Shown here: positions 8,840-18,068 of the stretch, in pieces
Layout: every line of letters begins with the position of its first letter
How positions within the stretch are numbered: position 1 is the first letter of the stretch
NCBI GenBank assembly: GCA_030427205.1
Contig: JAUHXC010000017.1
Coordinates: 1-64,000 of the forward strand
Source: a bacterium
GTDB lineage: Bacteria > Myxococcota_A > Bradymonadia > UBA7976 > UBA1532
Direction: 5' to 3'
DNA length: 64,000 bases
Position numbers and translations under genes: made by a program
The notes under the pieces: model-generated
The model's database searches: none
What the model was told of the DNA's origin: nothing
The model's input: the letters and a program-made list of their open reading frames with translations, nothing else

Positions 8840-9120
8840 CGCCTCGGGATGGCAGCGCCGCCGAAAAGGCGGCCGGTTGTCGGGCAGGATCCGGGGAGTC
8901 GTACGGGATCCGGGGACTTCGTCTACACTCGGAGGCTGCTCCGCCCGTACTCGGTGGAGCCGCCAGGCGCCGGAGCGTACGACCGGCGGTCGACGACTGT
9001 CAACGCCGCCCGCTAAACGGCGCCACCGTGCTTGACTTGCCGGGCGGTTGACTGATATCGCACCGCGTCTGGGCCGTTCGCGCCGGCGCCAGCGTCTGTC
9101 CGATGGAGAAGGAGCCTGTC
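8840..9120. other. Divergent intergenic region
   Basis: The 281 bases between the divergent lipoprotein and OmpA-like genes carry two TTGACT hexamers (9032-9037 and 9048-9053). Nothing protein-coding is supported here. Confidence 0.5.
9032..9061 (+). promoter_or_regulatory. Candidate sigma-70-type promoter for the OmpA-like gene
   Basis: TTGACT at 9032-9037 is close to the -35 consensus, and a weak TATCGC follows 18 bases later at 9056-9061. A second TTGACT at 9048-9053 could serve as an alternative -35 box. The placement about 60 bases upstream of the start is reasonable, but the -10 match is poor. Confidence 0.35.
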
Positions 9121-10767
<1,647 letters not shown>

Positions 10768-10780
10768 TCACCCAGCCGCC

Positions 10781-10800
10781 GCGTCGGGCCCGCCCGACGC
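10781..10800 (+). terminator. GC hairpin after the OmpA-like gene
   Basis: GCGTCGGGC (10781-10789) and GCCCGACGC (10792-10800) form a perfect 9-bp stem with a 2-base centre, 13 bases after the stop codon. There is no T-run, as is usual for terminators in such GC-rich genomes. Confidence 0.55.
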
Positions 10801-10858
10801 CGACGGCCCCGCCCGGCCGGCGTGTCGGGTGACGATACGCGGGGGGCATCCGCAACGG

Positions 10859-13168
10859 ATGCGGCGCTATCTGCCGATCATCATCGCCGGCCTCATCGCG
10901 CTGCCTCCGCTGCTGGCGCTGCTGGCGTTCGTCCTGCACACCCCCATCGTCGAGGGCGCGACCCGCGAAGGCCTGCAGCGGGTCGCCGCGAAGCTCGAGA
11001 CCGAGGTCGCCGTCGAGCGGGTCGAGGTCCAGGGGCTCGCCGGCGTGCGCCTGCACCGCCTGCGCATCGGGCCGGCCGCCGAGCCGCTGATCACCGTGCG
11101 CCACTTCGCGACCCGGCTCGACGTCTCGGCCCTGCTCGAGCGCCGGGTGCAGCCGACCCTCGTCGAGCTCGAAGGCGTCACCCTGCACCTGCGCAGCGAC
11201 GGCACCACCCGCGGCTTGATCGCCGCGGCGCAGGCCGCGCTGCCGCCGGGTGTGCGCAAGCGGCTCGAAGGCGCCGACGACGATACGGGCGCCGGCGGCG
11301 CGGGCCCGGGCCGCACGCTGCCCGACCTGATCGTGCGTCGGGGCCGCATCATCGACCACGGCGGCGCGGCCTACGTCACCGAGGGCACGCTGACCTTCTC
11401 CGGCGGGCGCATCGACGGCGCGGCGGTCTTCCGCACCCCCGAACTCGACCGCTGCACGGTGGTCGGCACGCTCGACGCGCTCGAGATCGAGTGCGAGAAG
11501 CCGCTCGGCCGCGACCTGTCGGGCGGGCTGCGGGTCACCGGCCGGCGCCTCGAGCTCACCCGCGACCCCGAACCCTCGGTGCGGCTGGTGGGCGTGCAGC
11601 TCGCCGCGACCGAGACCGGCGGCGGCATCGGCGCGGTGCTCGGCGGTCTGGCCGCCGACCTGCGCCTCGACCTGCGCGCCGACGCGCGCGGCAACCGCCA
11701 GCTCGAGACCCGCCTGGTGCTGCCCGGCGGCGGGCACATCGCCGGCCGCGGCACGGTGCACCCCAAGCGCGTCGCCGTCTCGGCGCGGGTCGCCGACCTG
11801 CAGTTCGGCCGGGCCCACGAGGCGCTCGGCGGATCGGTCACCGGGGCCTATCGGCTCGAGGTCGACCTCGTGCGGCGCAAGGGCTTCCTCGAAGGGCAGG
11901 GGGCGATGACCGGCCTGACCGTCGAGCACCCGGCCATCGCCGACGGGCCGGTGGGGCCGTTCGACATGCTGGTGCGCGGCCGCATCGACGCCGAGCTGCT
12001 CGACCCCAAGACCCGGGCGGTGGCGGTGCAGGTCTCCGGCGGCCGCTTCGAGGTGGGTGGGGTCGGCTTCGACTTCGAGGCGGCGGTCGATACCACCCCC
12101 GGCGCGTGGACCGTCGACGCCGCGCTCGATACGGGCAAGGTCGACGGGGCCGAGCTGGCCGAGGCCATCCCCCGCGGGCTGCTGCCCAACCTGCAGCCCA
12201 TCGAGGCCCGCGGCCGCTTCGGCATGAAGGCGAAGCTGTCGATCGACAGCCGGCGGTTCAAGGAGACCGTGCTCGACGTCGACCTCGATGTCCGCCGGCT
12301 CAAGGTGCTCTCGATCAACGAGCGCATCGACTTCGAAGCGCTGCGCGACGTCTTCGAGACCCGCTTCGAGATGCCGCCCGAAGAGGGCGAAGAGCAGGGC
12401 GAGATCCTCGTGCGCGAGACCGGCCCCAACAGCGAGCGCTGGGTCTACGCCGAAGAGATCCCGCCGCTCTTGCCGATGACGGTGACCACCCAGGAAGACG
12501 GCGGCTTCTACAAGCACGGCGGGGTCAGCCTCTTCCACCTGCGCGGCTCGTTGATCCGCAACCTCGAGCGGGGGCGCTTCGCCCGCGGCGGCTCGACGAT
12601 CACGATGCAGCTGGCGCGCAACCTCTTCCTCAACCGGCGCAAGACCCTGGCCCGCAAGCTCGAAGAGGTCATCCTCACCTGGCTGCTCGAGCGCGAGTTC
12701 GAGAAGGAAGAGCTGATGACGCTCTACCTCAACATCGTCGAGTTCGGCCCCGACATCTTCGGTATCGGCGAGGCGGCGCAGCACTACTTCCAGAAGCCGC
12801 CGCTCGCGCTCAAACCCGCCGAGATCGCCTGGCTGGTGCGCCTGCTGCCCAACCCCCGCGGGCAGTACGAGATGTTCGAAGACAAGAAGCTCACCCGCTC
12901 GATGACCGCCTCGATCAACCGGCTGCTGCGGCGGCTGGTGGTGCGCGAGCACCTGCCCGAAGACGAGCTGGTGCAGATCGACGCCGAAGAGCTCTTCCGG
13001 CCGCCCGAGCTGCAGCCGGAGGATGCCCCGCTGCCGGCCGTGGATGGCCCGGGCGGTGCGATCCCGCCGGGCATACCCCCGAGCCCCGTCGCCCCCCAGG
13101 ATGACCCGCCCGCGCCTCCTGAGGCCCCTGGCGAGCAGGAAGAGCGGCGGATCCGGGTGATGCCGTGA
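10859..13168 (+). CDS. AsmA-like protein fused to a GT51 peptidoglycan glycosyltransferase domain
   Basis: The 769-residue protein starts with a membrane anchor (YLPIIIAGLIALPPLLALLA). About residues 30-500 have an AsmA/YdbH-like character with repeated short strands (VAVERVEVQGLAGVRLHRLRIG). The C-terminal part carries the GT51 motifs: EDGGFYKHGG (catalytic Glu546), RGGSTITMQLARN, and EFGPDIFGIGEAAQHYF. Such domains polymerise lipid II into glycan strands in the periplasm; there is no transpeptidase domain. The start is the ATG at 10859; an in-frame GTG at 10829 is an alternative. The stop overlaps the glycerate kinase start (GTGA). A Pro-rich tail of about 50 residues follows the enzyme domain. 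Motif assignment is firm; the AsmA label for the N-terminal half is less certain. Confidence 0.85.
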   Translation: MRRYLPIIIAGLIALPPLLALLAFVLHTPIVEGATREGLQRVAAKLETEVAVERVEVQGLAGVRLHRLRIGPAAEPLITVRHFATRLDVSALLERRVQPTLVELEGVTLHLRSDGTTRGLIAAAQAALPPGVRKRLEGADDDTGAGGAGPGRTLPDLIVRRGRIIDHGGAAYVTEGTLTFSGGRIDGAAVFRTPELDRCTVVGTLDALEIECEKPLGRDLSGGLRVTGRRLELTRDPEPSVRLVGVQLAATETGGGIGAVLGGLAADLRLDLRADARGNRQLETRLVLPGGGHIAGRGTVHPKRVAVSARVADLQFGRAHEALGGSVTGAYRLEVDLVRRKGFLEGQGAMTGLTVEHPAIADGPVGPFDMLVRGRIDAELLDPKTRAVAVQVSGGRFEVGGVGFDFEAAVDTTPGAWTVDAALDTGKVDGAELAEAIPRGLLPNLQPIEARGRFGMKAKLSIDSRRFKETVLDVDLDVRRLKVLSINERIDFEALRDVFETRFEMPPEEGEEQGEILVRETGPNSERWVYAEEIPPLLPMTVTTQEDGGFYKHGGVSLFHLRGSLIRNLERGRFARGGSTITMQLARNLFLNRRKTLARKLEEVILTWLLEREFEKEELMTLYLNIVEFGPDIFGIGEAAQHYFQKPPLALKPAEIAWLVRLLPNPRGQYEMFEDKKLTRSMTASINRLLRRLVVREHLPEDELVQIDAEELFRPPELQPEDAPLPAVDGPGGAIPPGIPPSPVAPQDDPPAPPEAPGEQEERRIRVMP

Positions 13169-14346
13169 GCCGTGAGCGCGCCGCGGAGGCAACCGACGCC
13201 CGACGCCCGCGCATCGTGATCGCCCCCGACGCTTTCAAGGGCTGCCTGAGCAGCGTCGGCGTCGCCTCGGCCCTGGCCGCCGGCTTCGCCCGGGCGCTGC
13301 CTGACGCCGCGATCGTTCAGCGCCCGCTGGCCGACGGCGGCGAGGGCACCCTGGCGGCGCTCGCGGCGGCCGAGCGCGGCGTCGAGCGCAGCCGCGGGGT
13401 GGTCGGTCCATACTTCGAAGCGCTGCAGGCCGGCTGGTGGAGCCCCGACGCCGACGCCGATGGCGCGCCGAAGCCGGCGGTCGTCGAGATGGCCCGCGCC
13501 TCGGGCCTGAGCGTCACCCGCCACCGACGGCCCACGACGGCGAGCACCTTCGGCACCGGGCAGCTCATCGCCGCGGCGGCGAAGCACCACTCAACCGTCT
13601 GGCTGGCCTGCGGCGGCAGCGCGACCAGCGACGGCGGCGCGGGCGCGCTGCGGGCGCTGGGCTACCGCCTGCTCGACGCGGCCGACGAGCCCATCGAGCA
13701 CGGCGGCGCGGCGCTGGTCGATCTGGCGCGCATCGAGCCTCCAGAGGTGGGCGCGCTGGCCGATGGCGCCCGGCTGGTGGTGCTGTGCGACGTGCGCAAC
13801 CCGCTGGTGGGCCCCGACGGCGCCGCGGCGGTCTACGGCCCGCAGAAAGGGGCCAGCGCCGCCGACGTGAAGGCGCTCGACGCCGGCCTCGAACGCTTCG
13901 GCGCGGTCTGCGCCGAGACCTTCGGCCGCGACCCCCGCGCGCTGCCCGGCGCCGGCGCGGCGGGCGGGCTGCCGGCGGGGCTGTGGGCCGCCCTCGGCGC
14001 CGAGCTGGTGCCCGGATTCGAAGCGCTGGCCGATCGCATCGGGCTGGACGCGGCGCTCGACGGAGCCGATCTGGTGGTCACCGGCGAGGGCCGCTTCGAC
14101 GGGCAGACCGCGCAGGGCAAGACCATCAGCGGCGTCGTCGAGCGGGCCCGCGCGCGCGGCCTGCCGGTGTGGGCCTTCGCCGGCGAGGTGACCGCCGAGG
14201 CCGAAGGGTGGTGCCCCGAGGGGGTCGTGCCGTGGCCCATCGCCGACGGCCCGCGCAGCCTGGACTCGAGCGTGGCCGAGGCGCGGCGCCTGATCGAGCG
14301 CGCCGCGTGGCGGGCCGGGCGGAGCTGGGCGGCGGGGCGCACCTGA
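13165..14346 (+). CDS. Glycerate kinase (GarK/GlxK family)
   Basis: This 393-residue kinase should phosphorylate D-glycerate using ATP, feeding glycolysis or the serine/glyoxylate routes. Family markers are IVIAPDAFKGCLSS at the N-terminus, RPLADGGEGT, WLACGGSATSDGGAGAL, and VTGEGRFDGQTAQGKT near the end. The length fits the family. It starts at a GTG that overlaps the preceding stop codon, which suggests coupling to the peptidoglycan enzyme although no metabolic link is evident. A 193-bp stretch of this gene (13911-14103) reappears at 16491-16683 with 16 differences. Confidence 0.9.
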   Translation: MSRERAAEATDARRPRIVIAPDAFKGCLSSVGVASALAAGFARALPDAAIVQRPLADGGEGTLAALAAAERGVERSRGVVGPYFEALQAGWWSPDADADGAPKPAVVEMARASGLSVTRHRRPTTASTFGTGQLIAAAAKHHSTVWLACGGSATSDGGAGALRALGYRLLDAADEPIEHGGAALVDLARIEPPEVGALADGARLVVLCDVRNPLVGPDGAAAVYGPQKGASAADVKALDAGLERFGAVCAETFGRDPRALPGAGAAGGLPAGLWAALGAELVPGFEALADRIGLDAALDGADLVVTGEGRFDGQTAQGKTISGVVERARARGLPVWAFAGEVTAEAEGWCPEGVVPWPIADGPRSLDSSVAEARRLIERAAWRAGRSWAAGRT

Positions 14347-14432
14347 GCCGACCCCTGCGGTCGGTCCCATACACGGCGGACGGCCGCCCATCGGTCGCTG
14401 AGGCCTGTCGCTGGTCCGGCGGTCGTTGGCTC

Positions 14433-14602
14433 ATGGCCCGATCGGGCACCGACGTGACCCCGAGATCGATGAGCCATGCCCTGTCGGGTCACCCACGCGG
14501 TCTGTTGGTCGATGGGCGATGCCCTGTCGGGTCACCCACGTGGCCTGCGGACCATGGTCCATGCCCTGTCGGGCCACCCATGTGGTCCGTACGAGGTGCC
14601 GG
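14433..14602. repeat. 43-base imperfect tandem repeat, four copies
   Basis: Copies begin at 14433 (degenerate), 14476, 14519 and 14561, giving spacings of 43, 43 and 42 bases. The conserved core is ATGCCCTGTCGGGTCACCC (19 bases), followed by about 20 variable bases in which a CATGG or GATGG-like element recurs. The unit length is not a multiple of three, so the repeat is not a protein repeat. Confidence 0.85.
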
Positions 14603-14628
14603 GCACATGTTTCAGGCACATGTTTCAG
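14591..14628. repeat. REP-like palindrome and left copy of 19-bp direct repeat
   Basis: Bases 14591-14609 (ACGAGGTGCCGGGCACATG) recur identically at 16708-16726 in the same orientation, so they bracket the DUF262 gene. Within it, GTGCCGGGCAC is an 11-base palindrome with an unpaired centre. GCACATGTTTCAG is then repeated directly. Confidence 0.85.
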
Positions 14629-14756
14629 GTCGGCGGCCCCCATCATCGGGAAGGCGAAGGTCATCTTGTGGAAGACCCGCCCCCTCACGGCGTAGGTGGG
14701 CCGGATAGCTGACTGGGGTCAGCGTTGGTAGCGAGCGCCTCGCCTTCAATCTCTAC

Positions 14757-16388
14757 CTACGCCGCAGGGTCGAGCCCCCCTTGGTCGCCGCGCCGGACGA
14801 TGACCCGCTCGGCCAGGGCGCGCGCGATGGCCGCGCACCGGTTGAGGAAGAAAGCATCGTAGTCGTCTTCGTTCGCCCACTCTAGCGAGATCAGGTGGGT
14901 GTCGAGCACCGCGTTGAGCTCATCGTTGGTCTCGGCGAACTTGGCGAGGTAGACCGAGGGCGCTTGGTCGCGGATGTCACGTTTGTTCAGATAGTCGTCG
15001 ACCAACGTGATGTTGGCGATGTGGTTGATCCACTGTTCTTCCTCCCCGCTGTCGCGCAGGAACTTCCGCGGGAAGAAGTGGTGGTAGTTCTTGCTGTTCA
15101 CGCGCTTGAGCCACGCATTGTCCAGGCGAACGAGGTCGCCGGTCTTGAACGACCTTGGCTGGTGCCAGGCGAGGACGCAAAGCAGCGTTTTCGTATAGGC
15201 CTGTCCGGTGCGAAAGCCGCCTTCGGCGTTGACCGCGTCGGCGGTGATGTTCACGGTGTCGTCGTACTCGACATCGCGCTCCGCAAGGATCGCGTCCATC
15301 CGCCGGAGATCCTGAGCGACCTTGGTCTCGGTGGGGCCAGAGTAGCGGGACGTCAGGCCGACACGAAAAAAGAAGTCGATCAGGCGCTGCTTGGTGGCGC
15401 CACTAGGGCGCGCGGGGTGATGGTGAAAGAAGTACCCGAATGGGATCAGCAGCTGCTGATAGGGCAGCAGAGCCGAGACGGGGATCCGCATCGAGTCGCG
15501 GAAGTAGTCGACGGCCAGTTTGATCGCGTCTACGGCTGCGGGCCACATGTCGATGAAGGTGTCGCGATCCATATTGAGGAGGTCTTTCTTGCGGATCGTC
15601 TTGCCCGCCAGCGCGGCGACGGTCTGCATGAAGACCGTGTGCGAGATCGACCCGTAGCCGACGTCCTCCAGGGCCTCGTTGAAGGTGTCGCTGGCCTGCG
15701 ACAGGTCGAACTTCCGCTTCGGGTCGTAGGTCTTCGCGACCATGATCTCGAAGACACTCAACGCCTTGCCCCCGACGTTGATGCGCGTGAAAATCTCGGT
15801 CGCGACGGCCAGCGGTGCGTCGTGAACCTCAATGACCGGAAACTGATATGAGTTGATCCGCTGTCGGTAGAGGCTGATCCGTTCCAACGCCGTCCCATGG
15901 TCCGAGGCCAGCTGGGCGAGCTGAGCGCTCATGAGATCGTGCAGACTCACATGGGGGGTGTCGGGTTCGAGGTCCTCAGGGTCGGCGACCACGATGGGGC
16001 CATCGTCCTCCGGGTTCGCAGTCAGGTCTACCGTGATCCGCCGATAGTCGTCGGCCCGCCCCTCGCGGTCGATCTTCAGCCCTCGTGTCGCCGCGAACAA
16101 GCTGGTCAGCCGCTGCTGCCCATCCAGGACCTGGTGCGCGTAGTCCCCCATGGGGGTGTCATTCAGGTCGGCGCCGCCCAGGTTGCGCACTGTACGCAGG
16201 CGCTCCTTGGTGTGCCAGAGGATGAAGGTCCCGATAGGGAACCCCTTCAGTATGCTGTCGATGAGCGCCGCCGACTTCCGCCGGTCCCACACGAAGTCAC
16301 GCTGAAATTGAGGGATCTTGATCCGTCCTGACTCGATGTCGCTGATGACGCGCTGGTAGTTTCGGTGGGATGGGGTCGGTTGATTCAT
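14757..16388 (-). CDS. DUF262 / HNH-domain protein (GmrSD-like nuclease), probable defence gene
   Basis: The 543-residue protein has an N-terminal DUF262 domain with IPQFQRDFVWD and the ParB-like nucleotide-binding motif DGQQRLTSL (residues 89-97). The C-terminal part has a DUF1524/HNH-like block: YHHFFPRKFL (His436/His437), NITLV (Asn459) and a later Asn468. Proteins of this build include GmrSD-type restriction enzymes acting on modified phage DNA and other anti-phage proteins. It stands alone, lower in GC than its neighbours, between direct repeats and a duplicated gene fragment, which points to acquisition by transfer. The start at 16388 gives the usual N-terminus before the DUF262 domain; an in-frame ATG at 16433 adds 15 residues. 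Neither has a clear ribosome binding site. Confidence 0.85.
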   Translation of the reverse strand: MNQPTPSHRNYQRVISDIESGRIKIPQFQRDFVWDRRKSAALIDSILKGFPIGTFILWHTKERLRTVRNLGGADLNDTPMGDYAHQVLDGQQRLTSLFAATRGLKIDREGRADDYRRITVDLTANPEDDGPIVVADPEDLEPDTPHVSLHDLMSAQLAQLASDHGTALERISLYRQRINSYQFPVIEVHDAPLAVATEIFTRINVGGKALSVFEIMVAKTYDPKRKFDLSQASDTFNEALEDVGYGSISHTVFMQTVAALAGKTIRKKDLLNMDRDTFIDMWPAAVDAIKLAVDYFRDSMRIPVSALLPYQQLLIPFGYFFHHHPARPSGATKQRLIDFFFRVGLTSRYSGPTETKVAQDLRRMDAILAERDVEYDDTVNITADAVNAEGGFRTGQAYTKTLLCVLAWHQPRSFKTGDLVRLDNAWLKRVNSKNYHHFFPRKFLRDSGEEEQWINHIANITLVDDYLNKRDIRDQAPSVYLAKFAETNDELNAVLDTHLISLEWANEDDYDAFFLNRCAAIARALAERVIVRRGDQGGLDPAA

Positions 16389-16490
16389 TGGGAGCCATGT
16401 CTTGGGGGCCTGGATGGAAAGGGATGATGGCATACCGAAGCGTCAAGAGGTACCCCCCAGGCTCAGTCGGAATAGGTGTCGACCGCACCG

Positions 16491-16683
16491 CGCCGAGACC
16501 TTCGGCCGCGACCCCCGCGCGCTGCCCGGCGCCGGCGCCGCGGGCGGGCTGCCGGCGGGGCTGTGGGCGGCTCTCGGCGCCGAGCTGGTGCCCGGCTTCG
16601 CGGCGCTGGCCGACCGCCTCGGCCTCGACGCCGCGCTGGAAGACGCCGCTCTGGTGGTCACCGGCGAGGGCCGCTTCGACGGG
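16491..16683 (+). pseudogene. Glycerate kinase gene fragment (64 codons), truncated at both ends
   Basis: These 193 bases match 13911-14103 of the intact glycerate kinase gene in the same orientation with 16 mismatches (about 92% identity). Translated in the kinase frame, the fragment differs at only 5 of 64 residues, so most changes are silent. It begins mid-gene and ends abruptly in the repeat at 16681. It has no start codon of its own and is a remnant, not a working gene. Confidence 0.92.
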
Positions 16684-16975
16684 CCGGACGAGGTGCCGAC
16701 GGGCCGGACGAGGTGCCGGGCACATGATGCGGGTGCCGGGCACATGATGCGGGTGCCGGGCACATGATGCGCTCGAAGGCCCACGGCTCGACCGACGCGC
16801 AGAGCGCCGACCACGCCGCTGCAGGGGAGACGCCATCGAGCGAGAGCCGGGGCTGGCGGTCTTCGAGCGCGAGGTCGAAGCTGCGGCGGGCGCCGTGTAC
16901 ATCGACGACGACCTCGAAGACCCGCGCGTCGCTCTCCCGCGAGCGGGGGCGTACATTGATGATTCGAACGGCCAT
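16658..16975 (-). CDS. Small unknown protein whose C-terminal tail is read from repeat and remnant DNA
   Basis: The ATG at 16975 has a GAGGGG site 9 bases upstream. The first 70 or so residues (MAVRIINVRPRSRES... to WAFERI) look like a normal soluble beta-strand-rich protein. From 16770 downstream the frame runs through the 20-bp palindromic repeats (reading CPAPASCARHPHHVPGT) and stops inside the antisense of the glycerate kinase fragment, giving 105 codons. The original 3' end was therefore probably replaced when the repeats arrived. It follows the FAD oxidoreductase gene by 58 bases on the same strand. No family recognised. Confidence 0.6.
   Translation of the reverse strand: MAVRIINVRPRSRESDARVFEVVVDVHGARRSFDLALEDRQPRLSLDGVSPAAAWSALCASVEPWAFERIMCPAPASCARHPHHVPGTSSGPSAPRPARRSGPRR
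16681..16770. repeat. Tandem 20-bp repeats with GTGCCGGGCAC palindromes; right copy of 19-bp direct repeat
   Basis: Two units beginning GGGCCGGACGAGGTGCCG (16681 and 16701) are followed by three units of GGGTGCCGGGCACATGATGC, the first lacking its leading base (16712-16730, 16731-16750, 16751-16770). Palindromes GTGCCGGGCAC lie at 16713-16723, 16733-16743 and 16753-16763. Bases 16708-16726 repeat 14591-14609 exactly. The array overlaps the 3' end of the small minus-strand gene. Confidence 0.93.
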
Positions 16976-17033
16976 GTCGGCGATACCCCTCGGTTCGCGA
17001 CGACGCGCGTCAGAGATCACGTCGGCCCCGCGA

Positions 17034-18014
17034 TCAGGCGCCTCGGGCGGTCTCGGCCAGCAGCAGGCCCGCCATCGCCTGCCCCGAGCGCCACGCCGAC
17101 TCGACCCGCGGGCCGACGCACCAGTCGCCGCAGGCGCCGAGGCCCCGCGGATCGAGGTGCGCGTCGGGGCCGATGGCTTGGTTGAGCAGCCCGTAGCGCC
17201 AGCGGTGGGCGATGGCCTCGACCGGCGCGAAGCCGGGCAGGCGCTCGGCCATGGCGCCCACCAGCGCTTCAGCGACGTCTTCGAAGGTGTCTTCGACGTG
17301 GGCCTCGGCCCAGCGCGCCCGCGCCAGCACGACCCAGCATTCAGCATCGCCGCGCGCCGGCTTGCTGGTATTGCGCGAGAGCCAGGCCACCGGGCCCTCC
17401 TGCACGTCGACCGCGTCGAACGGCAACCGCAGGGGCTCGGCGAAGCGGGCCATCACCGCCCACGAGGGGCGCATCTTCGCCGCGGCGGCCTTCTCGGCGA
17501 GGTCGGGGGCGGCGGCGAGCAGGGGCACCGCCTGCGGCGAGGGGGTCGCGACCACCACTCGGTCGAAGCGGCCGGCGTCGTCGCCTTCGGTGGTCTTCAG
17601 CTGCCAGCCGCCGGGGCTCGGCGTCACCGTCTCGATGCGGGTCTTCGTCTTCAGGTCGAGCCCCGCGCTGAGGCGGCGGGTGATCGCGCTCATGCGCGGC
17701 ACGCCGACCCAGCGGGTCAGCGGCGGGGTCTCGGCGACGTAGCGCGCCTCGCCGACGAGGCGGCCGAAGCGCCCGGTCCAGGGGGCGATCATGCCCGCGG
17801 CGGCCCAGTCTTCGGCGATGGGCGCGAACGCGGGGTCGCGCACGGTGAAGAACTGCGCCCCGTGGTCGAAGGCGGCGTCGTCGCGGCGGCGGGTCGAGAT
17901 GCGCCCGCCGGGGCCGCGGGATTTTTCGAAGACGGTGACCTGCTGCCCGGCGGCGTAGAGCGCCCGGGCGCAGGTCAGGCCGGCGATGCCGGCGCCGATG
18001 ATGGCGGTGTGCAT
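17034..18014 (-). CDS. Renalase-like FAD-dependent amine oxidase/oxidoreductase
   Basis: The 326-residue protein begins with the dinucleotide-binding motif HTAIIGAGIAGLTCARAL, followed by FEKSRGPGGRISTRR, a GG motif with the adjacent Arg typical of this flavoprotein group, and ends with LGACGDWCVGPRVESAWRSG, where the FAD pyrophosphate is usually contacted. The size matches bacterial renalase/COG3380 oxidoreductases, which oxidise small nicotinamide or amine substrates in the cytoplasm; the actual substrate is unknown. A GGAGAG site precedes the start. It lies between a hotdog thioesterase gene (54 bases upstream) and the small unknown gene (58 bases downstream), likely co-transcribed. Confidence 0.86.
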   Translation of the reverse strand: MHTAIIGAGIAGLTCARALYAAGQQVTVFEKSRGPGGRISTRRRDDAAFDHGAQFFTVRDPAFAPIAEDWAAAGMIAPWTGRFGRLVGEARYVAETPPLTRWVGVPRMSAITRRLSAGLDLKTKTRIETVTPSPGGWQLKTTEGDDAGRFDRVVVATPSPQAVPLLAAAPDLAEKAAAAKMRPSWAVMARFAEPLRLPFDAVDVQEGPVAWLSRNTSKPARGDAECWVVLARARWAEAHVEDTFEDVAEALVGAMAERLPGFAPVEAIAHRWRYGLLNQAIGPDAHLDPRGLGACGDWCVGPRVESAWRSGQAMAGLLLAETARGA

Positions 18015-18068
18015 GGCGCTCTCCGGGTCTCGGGGCCAGAGCTTCAGATGCGCGAGCCGGGGCCGAGG

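Larger units (their letters stand above)
14347..14756. other. Non-coding repeat region left of the DUF262 gene
   Basis: This 410-base gap holds no supported gene. It contains four copies of a 43-base tandem repeat (14433 onward), a GTGCCGGGCAC palindrome (14596-14606), a 13-bp tandem repeat GCACATGTTTCAG at 14603-14615 and 14616-14628, and a 10-bp inverted repeat, CGGCGTAGGT (14688-14697) with ACCTACGCCG (14755-14764). The right arm of the inverted repeat overlaps the stop codon of the DUF262 gene. Short open frames across it simply follow the repeats. Confidence 0.75.

Noticed and set aside
14433..14602. CRISPR array
   Set aside because: The period of 43 bases with a 19-22-base core leaves only about 20 bases of spacer, the first copy is degenerate, there are four copies, and no cas gene is present.
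16402..16767. Short gene across the glycerate kinase fragment
   Set aside because: It has no sensible N-terminus and runs into repeat DNA; better explained as a gene remnant.
14347..16975. Complete insertion sequence or integrated plasmid/phage
   Set aside because: No transposase, integrase, terminal inverted repeats or attachment site were seen; only direct repeats, palindromes and a gene fragment.
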